64,000 nt of DNA from Aphelocoma coerulescens (taxonomy: Eukaryota; Chordata; Aves; Passeriformes; Corvidae). The first letter of the stretch is position 1. Each line of letters begins with the position of its first letter. The stretch is taken from NCBI RefSeq assembly GCF_041296385.1, contig NC_091015.1, positions 53,634,345 to 53,698,344 on the forward strand, written 5' to 3'. A program made the translations under genes and the position numbers. The notes under the pieces are model-generated. The model had not been told where the DNA came from. It did not search any database and saw only the letters and a list, made by a program, of their open reading frames with translations. Shown here piece after piece: positions 13,401 to 26,000 of the stretch.

Positions 13401-16400
13401 CATAGTTCCTTTTCCTTTAGCAACATTTGGAAACGTGAAATGAAGTGGGAATTGTTACTGCATGGTTAGGCCTAGTATTAGATGAGGTAAATGTTACTGG
13501 CCACACTTCTCTGAAATGTTACCAACGCTCTCTGAAATGCATCAGTTGCCAGGACTTCCTTTCTGGATGTGCCAGCACAAAGCCTCTCATGAGAACAGGT
13601 GTGCGTGGTTATTGCTTGCACCGATTGTGGGATGAATTGGTGCGTTAGCAGAAGGTAGAAAAACAGGAGGAGCAGAGGTGAAGGGTGAAGTTGTTTCTTT
13701 GTGCAGTGTTACAGCATATGTACTGTTAGCTGATGACCTGCAAACACACAGGCTGTTGAAGGGAATGAGTAAAAGAAACCACAAAACAAATGTTAAGAAT
13801 AAATTATTGGTGTTCTGGGAAGGCTATCCTAAGTAAAATGTTGAATCCTATACAGTGTATTTTAATATAAGCACATGTCCAAGCTTAAGAAAGATCTCCC
13901 TGTGGGGAAGAGGATTATTTTTACTGACTTGGAGGCAACTTAGATTGAGTTACTGAATTATATAATTGCCCTTAAGGATCCACTTTCAGTGGCTTGATTA
14001 AATAGTACATATCAGGATAATTGGCACTGGGAAGTCAGAGACATCTTAGAAATACCCAGCCTGCTAATTAAAATCAATGCCATTGCTCTTACCATTTTTT
14101 GTTCCTTCCAAGTGGCAGATTCTGTTATGCATGCTGTATCTGATGTAGTGTGTAATATTAAGATACTGAAGTAGGTGAATTTTGTGTCACTCATATTAGG
14201 TCACATACATTCATACCAAAGTGTTGTAGGTTAGGCTGAATGGCTTTTGTTATGCTCTTACCTTATTGAAAGGGCAAAGCCCCTGTCAATCTCAGATGTG
14301 AGAATCAGGGTCCTAATTAAATTTAGATGCCATGTTTTTATTTTTATTAGGTTGTTTTGGGGTTGGGGCTTTTTTTAGTAGTGTTAACCAGGAAGGCAAA
14401 ATGAGTCACTTGTGGTTTATTGAATAGAAAATTAGATCTCCTTGGATAAAATACTTGCATGCTCTCGAAGAGTTTGGTTGGGGTTTTGGTTGTTATAATT
14501 GCATGAACACAAATGTAACAGGCATATAATACATATTTTAAAATGTTTCTCCAATTTATGTAGCTCACTTTTTTCTTACTGCATCTCTGTTTCTTTGATC
14601 TTTTACAAACTTGCCTTTATGTTCTCTTGATTAAATAATAAATCTGGGATGTTCTACCCTCTTGTAAACAAATATCTTACTGTTAAGGGTTTTGAAGAAG
14701 TTGGAGTCATTGATGACTTTTGAGAAGATTATTGGAGAAACTTCTCAGCTACACAGAGTAGAGGCAATTTATATAGTTTACTTCAGCACAGCATTTTCTT
14801 TTACTTGGATATTTGTAGTATAACTTCAAGATAGAAGAAAAAAGTGCAAATATTCTGGTATAGTGTGCTGAATATAACCCATTTTGATGGAGTTTGACAA
14901 AAGCTGATATTGTACTAATTAGCAATAGAGAGTAAAAACTCTATTTCATCAAGGCTTTTGGATTTTTAAATTTTGAGATATGCAAAGAGAGAAGAGAGGA
15001 AGAAATTTAAGGGACTTGATTTTCAAGAAAGGCTAAGCCTTCACTGAAAAACAAGCTCCAGTAAAACACCTGTCATTCTACATCCCATAACTTAGGAACC
15101 AAATATCTGATCTTTAACATCCTACTCGAGTTATATGCAGTACGTGAAAGATGTGATCTAATATTCACCAGTACCTGTACAGACAGACTGAAGACATTCA
15201 GAATGCAATTTTGAAAAATCTGTCCTGAGCACAGAGTGCAGATGACCAAATCTAATAATGACATTGGGTCTTTTTATTGCTTTGCGTTGCTTGGTTTGTG
15301 CTCTGGGGTTTAGCTGAGCAGTGTACAGCCAAAAATCTCTGAAACTGCTGGTAGCTTTAATAGCATCCCTATAATTATTTATTTATTGAGTGTTATTTGA
15401 GCTTAGTCTGTTCATTTTCTAGCTATTGAGTGTAACTGATGTTGATCTGTCCCATGTGAGCCTTAACTGGTATTTTTGCAAAGTTAGAGATTCAGTTTTT
15501 TAAGTGTGCTGGGGAGCTTAAATATATTTGTAGAGTGGTTTAAGTACTTCTTGGGCACAGATTGTGGTGGCACTGTTCAGAAATGAACTGAGCTGCATTC
15601 AAGGGAATCTTTATAACTTCAGTGTTTCTTGCAAGGAGGAAATACTTCAGATGCTACAGCTTTCTCTATAATTGATTATGTGTGTTAGAGCCTGTGCATG
15701 CTTTGCCTGTATAGCAGAAAGAGAAATGCTTTGCTTTAATTCCTTACTGATTTCAAATAATGTTTTTTATAAATCAGCTGCTCTTCTCAAGTCTCTGTCT
15801 GGTTTTTGAAATAAGGCTTTGCTTTGATTTATAAACTATTGATTGTATTCAGAGCTTTTGTTTTATCTGCTTTTGTAGTTACACAGATATAATCATCATA
15901 CTGAATTCCTCTAAAGCTTTGCTTTTTTTTTTTTTCTCAAGGGGAGAGTCCTTGATTATAAGTGTTGGTGCATTCCAATTTGTGTTTCAGAGCTCTCAAA
16001 AATGTTATGTATAATTCGCCTTCTGCTTTAGGAATGAATCTGTGCAACTGTTTTTCTCAGTAAAAATAAGCATCTGTCAATCAAGATTTTTAGAAGATTT
16101 TTGTGTTTTCCTGTAAGTTATAAAATACTGCCTTTTTAATGTCTGACTTGCACATAGTGCCACAGTAACTGCAATTTGCACCCTTAGCCTACAATGGTGG
16201 TTTGAAACAACCTTGAAATGTTCAGGAGCATACTAAAGAATTGTGTAAAAAATGTACATAGCCTTGTTTGTAAAGAAAACCGTCATCTTGCTATCTCAGT
16301 ATTTGCTTGTGTTTTTCCTCTTTTGACTGAGCATAAGTGGCTGCTAAACTTCCAACAACTAGCTCCTGATTACGTGCTTCTTCCACCCCTGCTTGTGGGG

Positions 16401-19400
16401 AGAACTACTTGACTTTTGGTTCTTGCGGTCCACCTTTTGACCCTCTATGACATATTTTCTGAATTTAACTCGCACCTTTTCCAGGATGTTTGTACTTTAG
16501 ACAGAAAATACATAACAGTGTAAAAGCTGTAAGAAGTGTGGCATAGGATAGAAGTGAGCAAACAAACAGAAAATGAATGGTGATTGCTTTGCTTTCTTTG
16601 GAACGGAAAGGGATGGGAAGGCAGCTCCACAGTTAGGGAATATTTATAGAAAACATAGGTATGCCTTTTCTAAGCAGTAAAATCTTGGTTAAAAATGAAT
16701 TTTAGAACTGTTTTGAAGGAGATTTCCACTTGCATTTCTCTTACCCTCCAAGCATCAAGTTGGTCACTCCTTAGTCTTTTCACGTATTTGCAATTAAATG
16801 TGTAGAACTAAACCGAACATTTAATTTCTTAAAAAGAAATATTTCTTTTCTCAACATTAGAATTTTTAATTGTTAATTGTATAAATGTATAATTTTTAAT
16901 TATATTGTTATGGTTCCCACTGGAGGATATTCTTCCACTTGAAATTTAATTAAATGCATTTTGATATTTGTTATAAGTCAACCAATATTTCAGTTACAGA
17001 GATAGTCCCTTGCGATGACTTAATCGTGCAAGTTTTGAAGTCCTGAATTTATGGATATGCCAATGATTTTATATTCTAGTTATTTTGAAATATTAGGGTT
17101 TCATGATCACTCTTCTTTTTTTCCTCAAGAATAAATATTTGGTTTTGAGAACTAGTTGTTACTTTAAAAGCAGTAATTCTCCTTTTGATGTATTTAATTT
17201 TAAATCACTTACAGTCACACATCAGAAGCAGATTTAGTCTGTAATTCAGGTGGTGGTGCATCAATGCAAAAGAGAGCTTTAGGAGAGGACTATCTGCTGA
17301 CAGTTCTCTGCTCACAGACTGTCACTCCTGCTGCTCAGCCCAGAAGGTAAATCCAAGCTACGTGTATCTATGAGGAGGGCAGCTTGGTAGCGCTTTGGTT
17401 TCATTCGAAAGCATGGTAAGGGAAGGAGGAAGTAATCAAAGCACAGATATCTGCTAGGCAGCAGCAAAGTCTGAGAAAATGTGTTTGTGTTTTCGTGAGA
17501 GAATCCCTAGGTTACTCTGTACCGATTTTCTACTGCTGAATAAAAACTGACCATCCTCTGGTAGCATTTCAGGCCATAGCTACAAAGGTGTAGCTTTTGT
17601 CTCCTTGTTCCATTACCCTGTCCGTCTTCTTGGACCACAGCTGATGAAATTCCTGGAGCGACACCACCATGAACCAATGCAGTGCTATGGAGAATTAAAT
17701 CAGTTATGTTCGAAGGTATTTCAAACTAACTGGTGCAAATTACAGTCCTATTGGGAATGCTTTATAAAGCTACATTTTAAGTATACCAATCCAGAATATG
17801 TCTCGAAATGAAGTGGGTGTATGATACACTGAACTTCTAATGTTTCTTCAAGGGAAATTTTCAAAAGCCCATGCACAAGTCTTGTGGCCCAGCAATTTCT
17901 TTTAAAAGAGGAAGAATTCCTAATCAGAAGTTACAGCTTTGGAGCAAGCCTACTCCTCCTCCCTTGTCACACTATGGTTTACAGGCTGGTTTTGGTGTGC
18001 GAGCTAGATTCCTTTTGTAAGTAACTAAGTCAATATTTCTGAACCAGTGAATCACACAGGCAGACAGGTTCAGACTCTGTGCAGTGTGGGAATGCTTGGT
18101 GCAGGGAATCACACTGTCTTCCCTGAAGCAAAGCCACAGAACTACATGCTGTGGAGGTGTGTAGGCCTTCAGCATTGTCTAGTTCAGGCTACTGATCTGC
18201 TCTTGGTGCAAGCAGATCTCACAAATTCAGACACAGCCACAGGGTCTGCGCCAAGTATGCAAACCAAGTCTGGGGTTTGACTGTGCCACAAACTCCCCAC
18301 AGGGGAGATGTCTTCCATCTGCTGCTTTTGAAGAGAGAAAAGGCTCAAGGGAGAGAAGAGAAGCATCAGATATCTGAATGATACTATCCACAGAAGAACT
18401 GAATAATAGTATTTGAAACTCTTTTATTATGAAAAAGTCAGAACAAAGTGACATTTTTAAAATTCAAAACACATTATTTTAAAAATGGGGAAGAACTATT
18501 CTGTCTTTTCCAAATGTGCACCACCTAATCATCTTTCTGAATTCTAATTGTGAATTAGGTGAATTTCCATTTTTAAAAAGCTTTTGTGTTATTTTGGTTG
18601 TTTTGACATTCACCAAAAACATCCCACCGAAGTATGTTTGCTGTACTTCATATTGATAGATAGCTGATTGGGAAGATCAGAGAACACAGGCTGAGAAGAG
18701 GAATGAAAATGGCAGCTTTATGAAGTTCTCCTTTGTCCATTCCTCTCTGGGACAGTTCACTGACCTTAGCTTTCTGTGTCCAGGGTGAGGCATACTGTTG
18801 AGGGCTAAGGAAGATTAACTGGAATTCATATAGCTGTAGGAGCATCTGCATGAGAGGGCTTTAATTTATCTCTAGTTCCTTAATATGCTGTTTGTCTGGT
18901 AACCTGTCTGTCTTTTCTCATCTCTAGCTGAATTGCCTTGTCAAGGACAATCCATAGTACTGCGTTTCCATGGGGATGGGTATGGAGAGTACTAGGTGGG
19001 TGAGAATCCTGGTCTTCATTTGCAAGGGATATTGAATAATGCAATTTATCTGTAAGTGTATACATGCTCACACACATATGCAGAGTAAAACTAAATAGCA
19101 GCACCTCTAGTCAAAGCTAAAGAATGAAGATGGTTATTTTCTAAAAAAATTCTGAATTATTTGGGGTTTTTGTTTTTCATGGTTGCTTACTGATTTCCTT
19201 TCAATCCATTACTGTAGATTCATTTGTATGTTAAAATATCAGTATGTTACTAAATTTGCAGAAACATTCCCGTAATGAAAAGTTTCTGGATTAAGTTAAG
19301 AACATCAGCTGTAAGAGAGCCAAAGTATTACAAAAATGTTAACTGAAGATCATGTCTTTGTTAAATACAGGTGTTTCTATAGGAGTAGTATATGCCAGTA

Positions 19401-19652
19401 TTTTTTTAAAGGACTACCCCAAATATGTGTGTTGGAGTGAGGAGGTGGAGGTGCTGTCGATATTTCTTGCCCCCTTGCAAACATTTGTCTGGTTTGTAAG
19501 AAAAAATATGATGCTGCTTTCAGAAGGTATTAATATTGTTGATATGAAGCACACCAGGGTAAGACATCACATTACATATAAAGTACATTCTGTGAAAATA
19601 GATTCTTTTGTCTGCCAAAATACTTTTCTTGTGTACGATATGGGTGTGTGGT

Positions 19653-19678
19653 AATTTTAAGCTTCTAAGCTTAAAATT
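19653..19678. repeat. Perfect 12-bp inverted repeat with 2-nt spacer
   Basis: AATTTTAAGCTT, spacer CT, then AAGCTTAAAATT. The arms are exact reverse complements, and each contains a HindIII-type AAGCTT. It could extrude as a small hairpin. No neighbouring feature gives it a role, and it may be coincidence in AT-rich sequence. Confidence 0.8.
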
Positions 19679-22542
19679 TTGTTTGTTTGTCTTTAAAACA
19701 AATGAAACCTACATGGAAATTACAAACAATTTCTATTGTTAAGAAAATAGTTGTTTATATGCTTAAATCTGCAAAAATAATGAGCTGCTGTTTTTTGCCA
19801 CATGGCAACTCTTTGGAATTGCAGGGCTTCAGTCTTAAAGCTACTTGAATTGCAGTCCATGTGGAATATCAAAGAACAATACTAATTATATGTTAGGAGC
19901 ATGGGCAGTATGAAGAGGAGTTGGACTAGGGAAGTGGACTTTAGGAGCTATATACATGCAGACTTACTGAAAATACAATGTTGAGTGCTACAGTTGCAAG
20001 GAATTCACACTGAAAGCAAGTTAATGGGAACATCATGGTGTGATTCTGAGATTTCACAGGAGTCTCACCTGAAACAAGCCCGTGGATGGCCTAGAGCATT
20101 TGTTAATGCCTTCTGCTCTCTTCTTTTGGCACTTTAGGGTTCTTATGGTTGTTGCAGGAAGTGGCAAAATACTCAGTGGACATTGGTGTGGGAGGGTACG
20201 TGCTGATTTGTCTGAGCTGCATTCCCCATGGAAGGTTGTGGAGGACATGGCTTTCCCAACGTTCCTGTCCCACCTGGGTTCTGGAGTGGCAGTGGTCGGG
20301 ATGGCCAAATTTCAAAGCCGGTTTCATTGGGCAGAAGGCCTTTGAGTACACAGCATTACTCATCCTGTCTGTACACAGACCAGGATGAACATCTTTGGGC
20401 TGCTCTTTCTAACAACACACTCTCAGTCGTCTGGCACTGACTTGTCAGGCTGTGAGACCCAGTTCTGTAGTGAGCTCTACCGCTTGTTCTGCTGCCTGCT
20501 CTTGTTTATTCTGCTGCCTGATCTGTGGGGAAGGGTGAAATAACAACAGTGATGCTGGAACAAATCTTTGTAGGCCTGTATTGCTAGAAGTCCAGCCAGG
20601 AAGAGGGAAGAATGTTGCATAGTGAATACCTCAGGGATTTTCAGAGCCACTGTCTCAGCTACTGTGCTGCTGTACACTAGCCAGGCTATGAATTGTGCTT
20701 TATAAGGTCAAGCCAGATGGCACTGTGAAAGGAGCACTGAGAGAACTGTTTAATGTAGTAGGAGTGTTTCTATTATTAAACAAAATTTTTCAAGTTAATA
20801 TGGACATAAAATTTGAATTCCAAAAAAAGGTGGCCTCACAGATGCCACCATTGATGCAAAGAATGTATTGCATGTAACTGTGATGGAAGAGTACGTACAT
20901 TTAAAAAAATATTCTCACTAAGAGTTTTTTGGTTTTTTTGAATTGAAAAATGTTTTATTCTAAAGAATGCTTGTCTGTATTTATCATTCTCTAGGGATGA
21001 ACCTGTACTAAAAGTCAGGATCTGATAGGAGAAAGGTTCCAAATTCTCCAAGGAGAGGTACCAGATGGGCAGTGAGAAATAAACTTCAGGGAGAGCAAAA
21101 TGACAGTTATCAAGAGGAGATGAGATAAAGGGGAATGTAGCAAATATTCATGTAACCAAAAATCACTTTCAAATGTGGGAAAGGAAAAAACAGGGAAGCC
21201 ATATAAGAAAGCTGGTAAAGCTAATGATGTTTTGCTAGGTTGTTAGGAAGTTTGATAGGGTAGTACAACATAAAGTATTACCTGTTTGTAATCTAAGTGG
21301 AAAGGGCTCCAAAATGCTATTGTAAATAATAACTAAAGCTTACCATTTTGTAGTCACATTTCAGGGCTGTGGCATATACAGGTGAAATTATAAAAGAATC
21401 ACTTAGACTGTAGTGGTTAGTGGTTTAATATGGACATAATAGGGAAAAAAGGGGGAAAGTTTCTGGCTTATCATCAGCTGCAGTTGATGTCCAGTATGGA
21501 TACACACCTTTTGATTATTCTCAGTCAGACTCAGGATTTAACCAGAAGGTCCTGTAGGATTTAATCTGCAGCAGAAATGCTTGTCCCTGATCCTGACACA
21601 TTATTTCACCTCAGACCACCCAACCTTACTGCAGACTGAGCTGTAACTGAGATAGCAGAGCAGATGAGATAGAAGAGTGAGGGGTAAAAACTATGTCAAA
21701 ACCCAGCTTTTCTTTCATATGTCTCGTGGCAGTAAAAGAATGGGAGGGCAAAGGAGTCTGTACTCACAGCACTGTCTTGAAAAAGATCATTTCATCTTTC
21801 ATGTGGAGATTTCCAGTATCTGCAGAGCTCCCCAGAATATCTGCTCTATAATTCAAAACCAGCTTCACTCTTGCTGCTCCACTTGCCTGCAGAAGATTTC
21901 AAAGCCTATCAGTTAAATGTGGTGCACAGCCTGTGCTCCTGTGATATCCAACATGACAAAAGAAAATGGGGTTAAATAACAATGTCCCTTGACAGTTTGT
22001 GGGTTTACAAAATGACAAAGAATTTAAAATAATACCAGTATACTATTTATTTAATTTATCTACACTCTGATATGTCAGTCAGTTCCAGCTGATGATAGAC
22101 ACTGACTGACAGTGCTTGTGCCAGCAAAAGAAAAGGAAACTTCCCCTATTAGCCATTAGCACAGTGTCTATAGAGTCATACAGCAGCAGTCACTCACTTT
22201 ATGAAGCAACTTCACCTTGGCACGAAATTGTTAACAGATTAGGATAGAATCTGGTATGACAAAATAGGTACTGGCCTGGGGCAAGTGCACCACAATTTGT
22301 CTTGGTGCTGACTGGATCTCTCCCTCTAGCAAATGCAGTGCCTGATCTGTGTTTTTTGACAAGGGTAATTGTTGAGTATGTTGGCACTTTACTGATTCTA
22401 TCAGCAGTTTAATTGGTTCAACTGTGGTTAGCACAAAACTTTCACAGGTTAATCTTCACAACATTTATTTTATGGCATTTAATAAGAAATATGAAGGTGT
22501 CAGTGCAATTTTTTTCCCATTGTAAGGAGTTTTTGCATATCT

Positions 22543-22592
22543 TAAAAAAAAAAAGTCAAAACCAAAAAACAAACAAAAACAAACCAAAAAAA
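22543..22592. repeat. A-rich low-complexity tract
   Basis: An 11-A run followed by repeated CAAA/CCAAAA units (for example AAAAAACAAACAAAAACAAA). It resembles a decayed poly-A tail or simple repeat, but no retrotransposon body is recognisable upstream of it. Confidence 0.8.
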
Positions 22593-23008
22593 CATCAACA
22601 GTGTTTCCACTGTGATGGATTTTTTAATTTTTAGAAAGAAGTTGTCCCCAGATCAGAGCATAGCATATATGCAGCATCATCACTGTTTGCTCCCACTTTT
22701 GAAGAGAGAAGGAAAGAAAAATATAAAAATTGAGTTTTGATAGGAATACACATTAATATTATAGAAATTTAATTTTATAGAAATTAAAAGCTGAAGAGAA
22801 AAAAAAACTCAAGAGATGCTAGTAAGATCTTAAGTAAAAGGACACAACTGCAGTTGGAATAATTAGACTGTGAAATATTAATCTTCCTGATTTTTGTACA
22901 AGTGACTTACTCATAACTATTTATGTTTCTTAGCACTCAACTCCCCCTTTCTCCCCCTGAAGACTTTGTGTTTTGCTTTTTTGCTTTAGGATGTTTTTGA
23001 TGTTACTT

Positions 23009-23025
23009 CCCCCCCGCCCCACCCC
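23009..23025 (-). other. C-run, possible G-quadruplex on the minus strand
   Basis: The plus strand reads CCCCCCCGCCCCACCCC. The complement has G-runs of 4, 4 and 7 separated by single bases, and the long run can be split to give four G-tracts. This is a sequence-level G4 motif; folding is inferred. Confidence 0.4.
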
Positions 23026-26000
23026 ATTTATGGTACACTCCCTGATGTCTAATCCTCCCAAAAATGTCAGCTACTGCTGCTGGACTGATATCATTCTGAA
23101 CAGATTAAAGTGATATGTGTTCCTCAAAGGCTCCCCAAATGCAAGTGGTGTGTTTGCATGTGTGCTAAGCACGGCTTTTTGATAGTACCAGCAATGTGTA
23201 GAACACTGTTTCCTGTGCTGAGTGTTAAATATAGCACAAGGAACAATTGTGATAGTGTTGGTAAGAACTTAGGAAAAAAAGCCTTGATTATCAGATAATG
23301 AATTAACTTGGCATTTGCTATAAAGGGACATGGTACTATCCTGTGCTCCACTTTTTCAGAGAATAACTAGGGTTTCACTAGGGGAAATTTAGCAAAGACA
23401 TTACAAAAACAAAACTGCTGGTGATGTAGCACTGGAAGTCTGGAAGTTGTGTTAGATGCCCATTTTGATGGAGAAGAATAAACTACTTTAGAACAAGAGG
23501 CAGCAAAAAGAAAATAGCACTGAACCCTTAGAAGGTAAATAGTGATGGAGGCATATGCCTGCTGGTTCTTATTGTGTACTGCAGGTGGAAAATGTGTGTG
23601 GCCCTGTCAGCATAGAGCTTCACCTCTATTTGCACCATGCTACACTTTGAGACACAAGAAACGTGGAAGGGATAAGACACTGAGCAGTTTTCCCTGGCAA
23701 TTTTGCCTAGTTCTCTCAGATCCCTGCCCAGGAGTCAGGCTTATAAAACTTCCAGTGGGTGCCTTTCCTAAATTTAGCAGTAGTTTACTAACCTGGTTGG
23801 TCTGTTTCTGAAGGTTTGGGAGGTTGGGTGAGGTAGAGAGGAAGTAAGGGCTGAGATGAGAACCACTCCTAGTTATCACAATATAGGACCTTGAACATCA
23901 AATTGAAAACATGTGAGTGGGAGAGAACTTTCAGTCCCATTCAGCCTGTGACTCCCTCTCATTGTTCTCTAGTAGTCAAGGAGTAAAAGACTGTCATGTT
24001 CTCCACAGATTACAAGATCTTTACCCCAACTCCAGCATCTAGTGCACATCTGGCAGGTTTAAGGAGAGTGGAGATGAGAATACTGTGTACACTTTACCCA
24101 CTTAATATGAAAAGCCCTTTGTTCTCCAGCATTGCAGCTTAGAGGGTATTGGTAAAACTTGTATTTTTAGGTGATCTTTGTAGCCCAAGGAAACTCCTAG
24201 CCCAATAAAGCAAATTCGGATTGACTGTGGGAGTGGAAAAACATGAGGTGCAGTGGTAAAAATGGTCTCTCTGAAAGGCTGGAGATGGGTACATCAGAAT
24301 TTGTTCATCTGCTCCCCAGAAAATGCAGAAATCCAGATTCTGTGCTAAACAAAATGCCTCATTAGCATGTTATGTGTAGGTGAGTATTGAGGATGCCTGA
24401 ACAGAAAAGTGTCTGAAGGCATTCTCTTCTGTGGAGGGAAACAGCATTTTAACAGTTGTCAAACTAAGATTGAAACCAGTTTTAAGACAAATCAATGATC
24501 TTCATGGACTGCTCTGAGTCCACTCTGGGAAGTGAGATAGTGCAGAGAAGAGACACAACCAGTTACCCAGCTGAGCAGAACACTGTTCTCCTCAGAAAAG
24601 CACTTCGCAGTGTGTGCTGTGTGTTCATTGGTCTTTGAAGTAAAAAAAGCTCTAAGGCCAATGGATAAAACATAGCTTATTCTATGATATAACTATAATT
24701 TGAATTAAGAGGACAGGAAATAGGAGCCCTCATCTGTAGTACTGAAGGAGAAAGTTTCTGCCTGTCTTTGATAACTTGTAGTCAAAGCACTGCCTCTCTG
24801 TTCAGCAGGAGGGAGTGAGGTGAAGGAAATGGGATTATATTGTAACTCCTAGGAACATTGTCCTTCCATTTTCCTCTTTTCCTGTGCAGGCAACTAGAAT
24901 AGATTTAACCTCTACTCTACTGGGGAAGATAAAAGGTGTTTAAACAGCAGGAAAAATTGTATTTGTCCATCACTTAAGAAAGCAACAGAGCAAATGGGAA
25001 CCAGTCCAGCTGGACTTTGCCTTTAAACTGCCCGGTTCAAACTCCTGAAATGGGGACTGGTGTGAGACAAGAGTAAGATGGTACAGCCCAATAACTGGGC
25101 TCAGAGAAGCCCTTAGAGAAGGCACAGAGCTGCATTTTGGGGAGCCTGACTGACAGACTTGCTTATACAGACTCTGTCTCAGAGCTCAAGCCAGCTATCA
25201 GGTTTTCACCAGGGACTGTTCTCTTTGTTATATGAAAAGCAGGTGGGGTTTTTTTTAGCTTTATGTTGTAATACAATTGCCTGCCTTATGGACTCCTTTC
25301 CATTGCTGCACCCTGTGAAGAGGTTTGGAGTGTGATCACCCTAAACTTATACATTTAGCAATGACTTTTTAAAGCTGTTTCTCAAACTCAGCATAGGCTT
25401 CCTTTCAGTGTTGTCTTATTCTGGCAAGTTGTCAACATGTATAGTACTGTTGATTTTGCAGTTTGACGTTAAAGCTCTGCCTGGCTGAGTCCTTGCATAT
25501 TTAATCACAGTAATGCCTCTTGGTGGGAAGCGTACCGAAAAAAAGGTAACTTTTAGAAAGGCTTTTCTCAAAAAAGCTTGTATTTCTGTTTTCAGGAGGT
25601 GAAATATACCAATTGTTTTAAAGAAATTTATTAGAGGAGAAGGCATTGTTCAAGTAAACATTGAAGAATTATGTTTAAACCTTCCAGAAAATAAGAAGAA
25701 ACAAACCATACCAATGAAAGCTATTTAATTTATATTTTAAGAAGTCACAAAAATGTAGTGGGTGATGAGGGGAAGACAACTATTCATCCTCAGAATATAA
25801 TAGCAAAACCTACATCCAAAACAGTGTGATGGAAAGTGTTCCTAATCTGACTGTTTGTGGGAATTACATGCCAGGAGTCTATCACCCAAAACATTGACTG
25901 AAATTAATTACATATTTTTAAATGCAAACTGTGTAAATTAATTGATAAAAGCTTCTAGAACAATCTAATACACATCTGTGTATTTTTGAACTTATTTGGA

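Noticed and set aside
20054..20440. Several overlapping open frames on both strands
   Set aside because: All frames are open because the block is locally GC-richer. None has a known motif.
25028..25045. GGTTCAAACTCC resembling a tRNA T-arm or B box
   Set aside because: No matching A box, acceptor stem or anticodon arm upstream, so it is neither a tRNA gene nor a tRNA-derived SINE.
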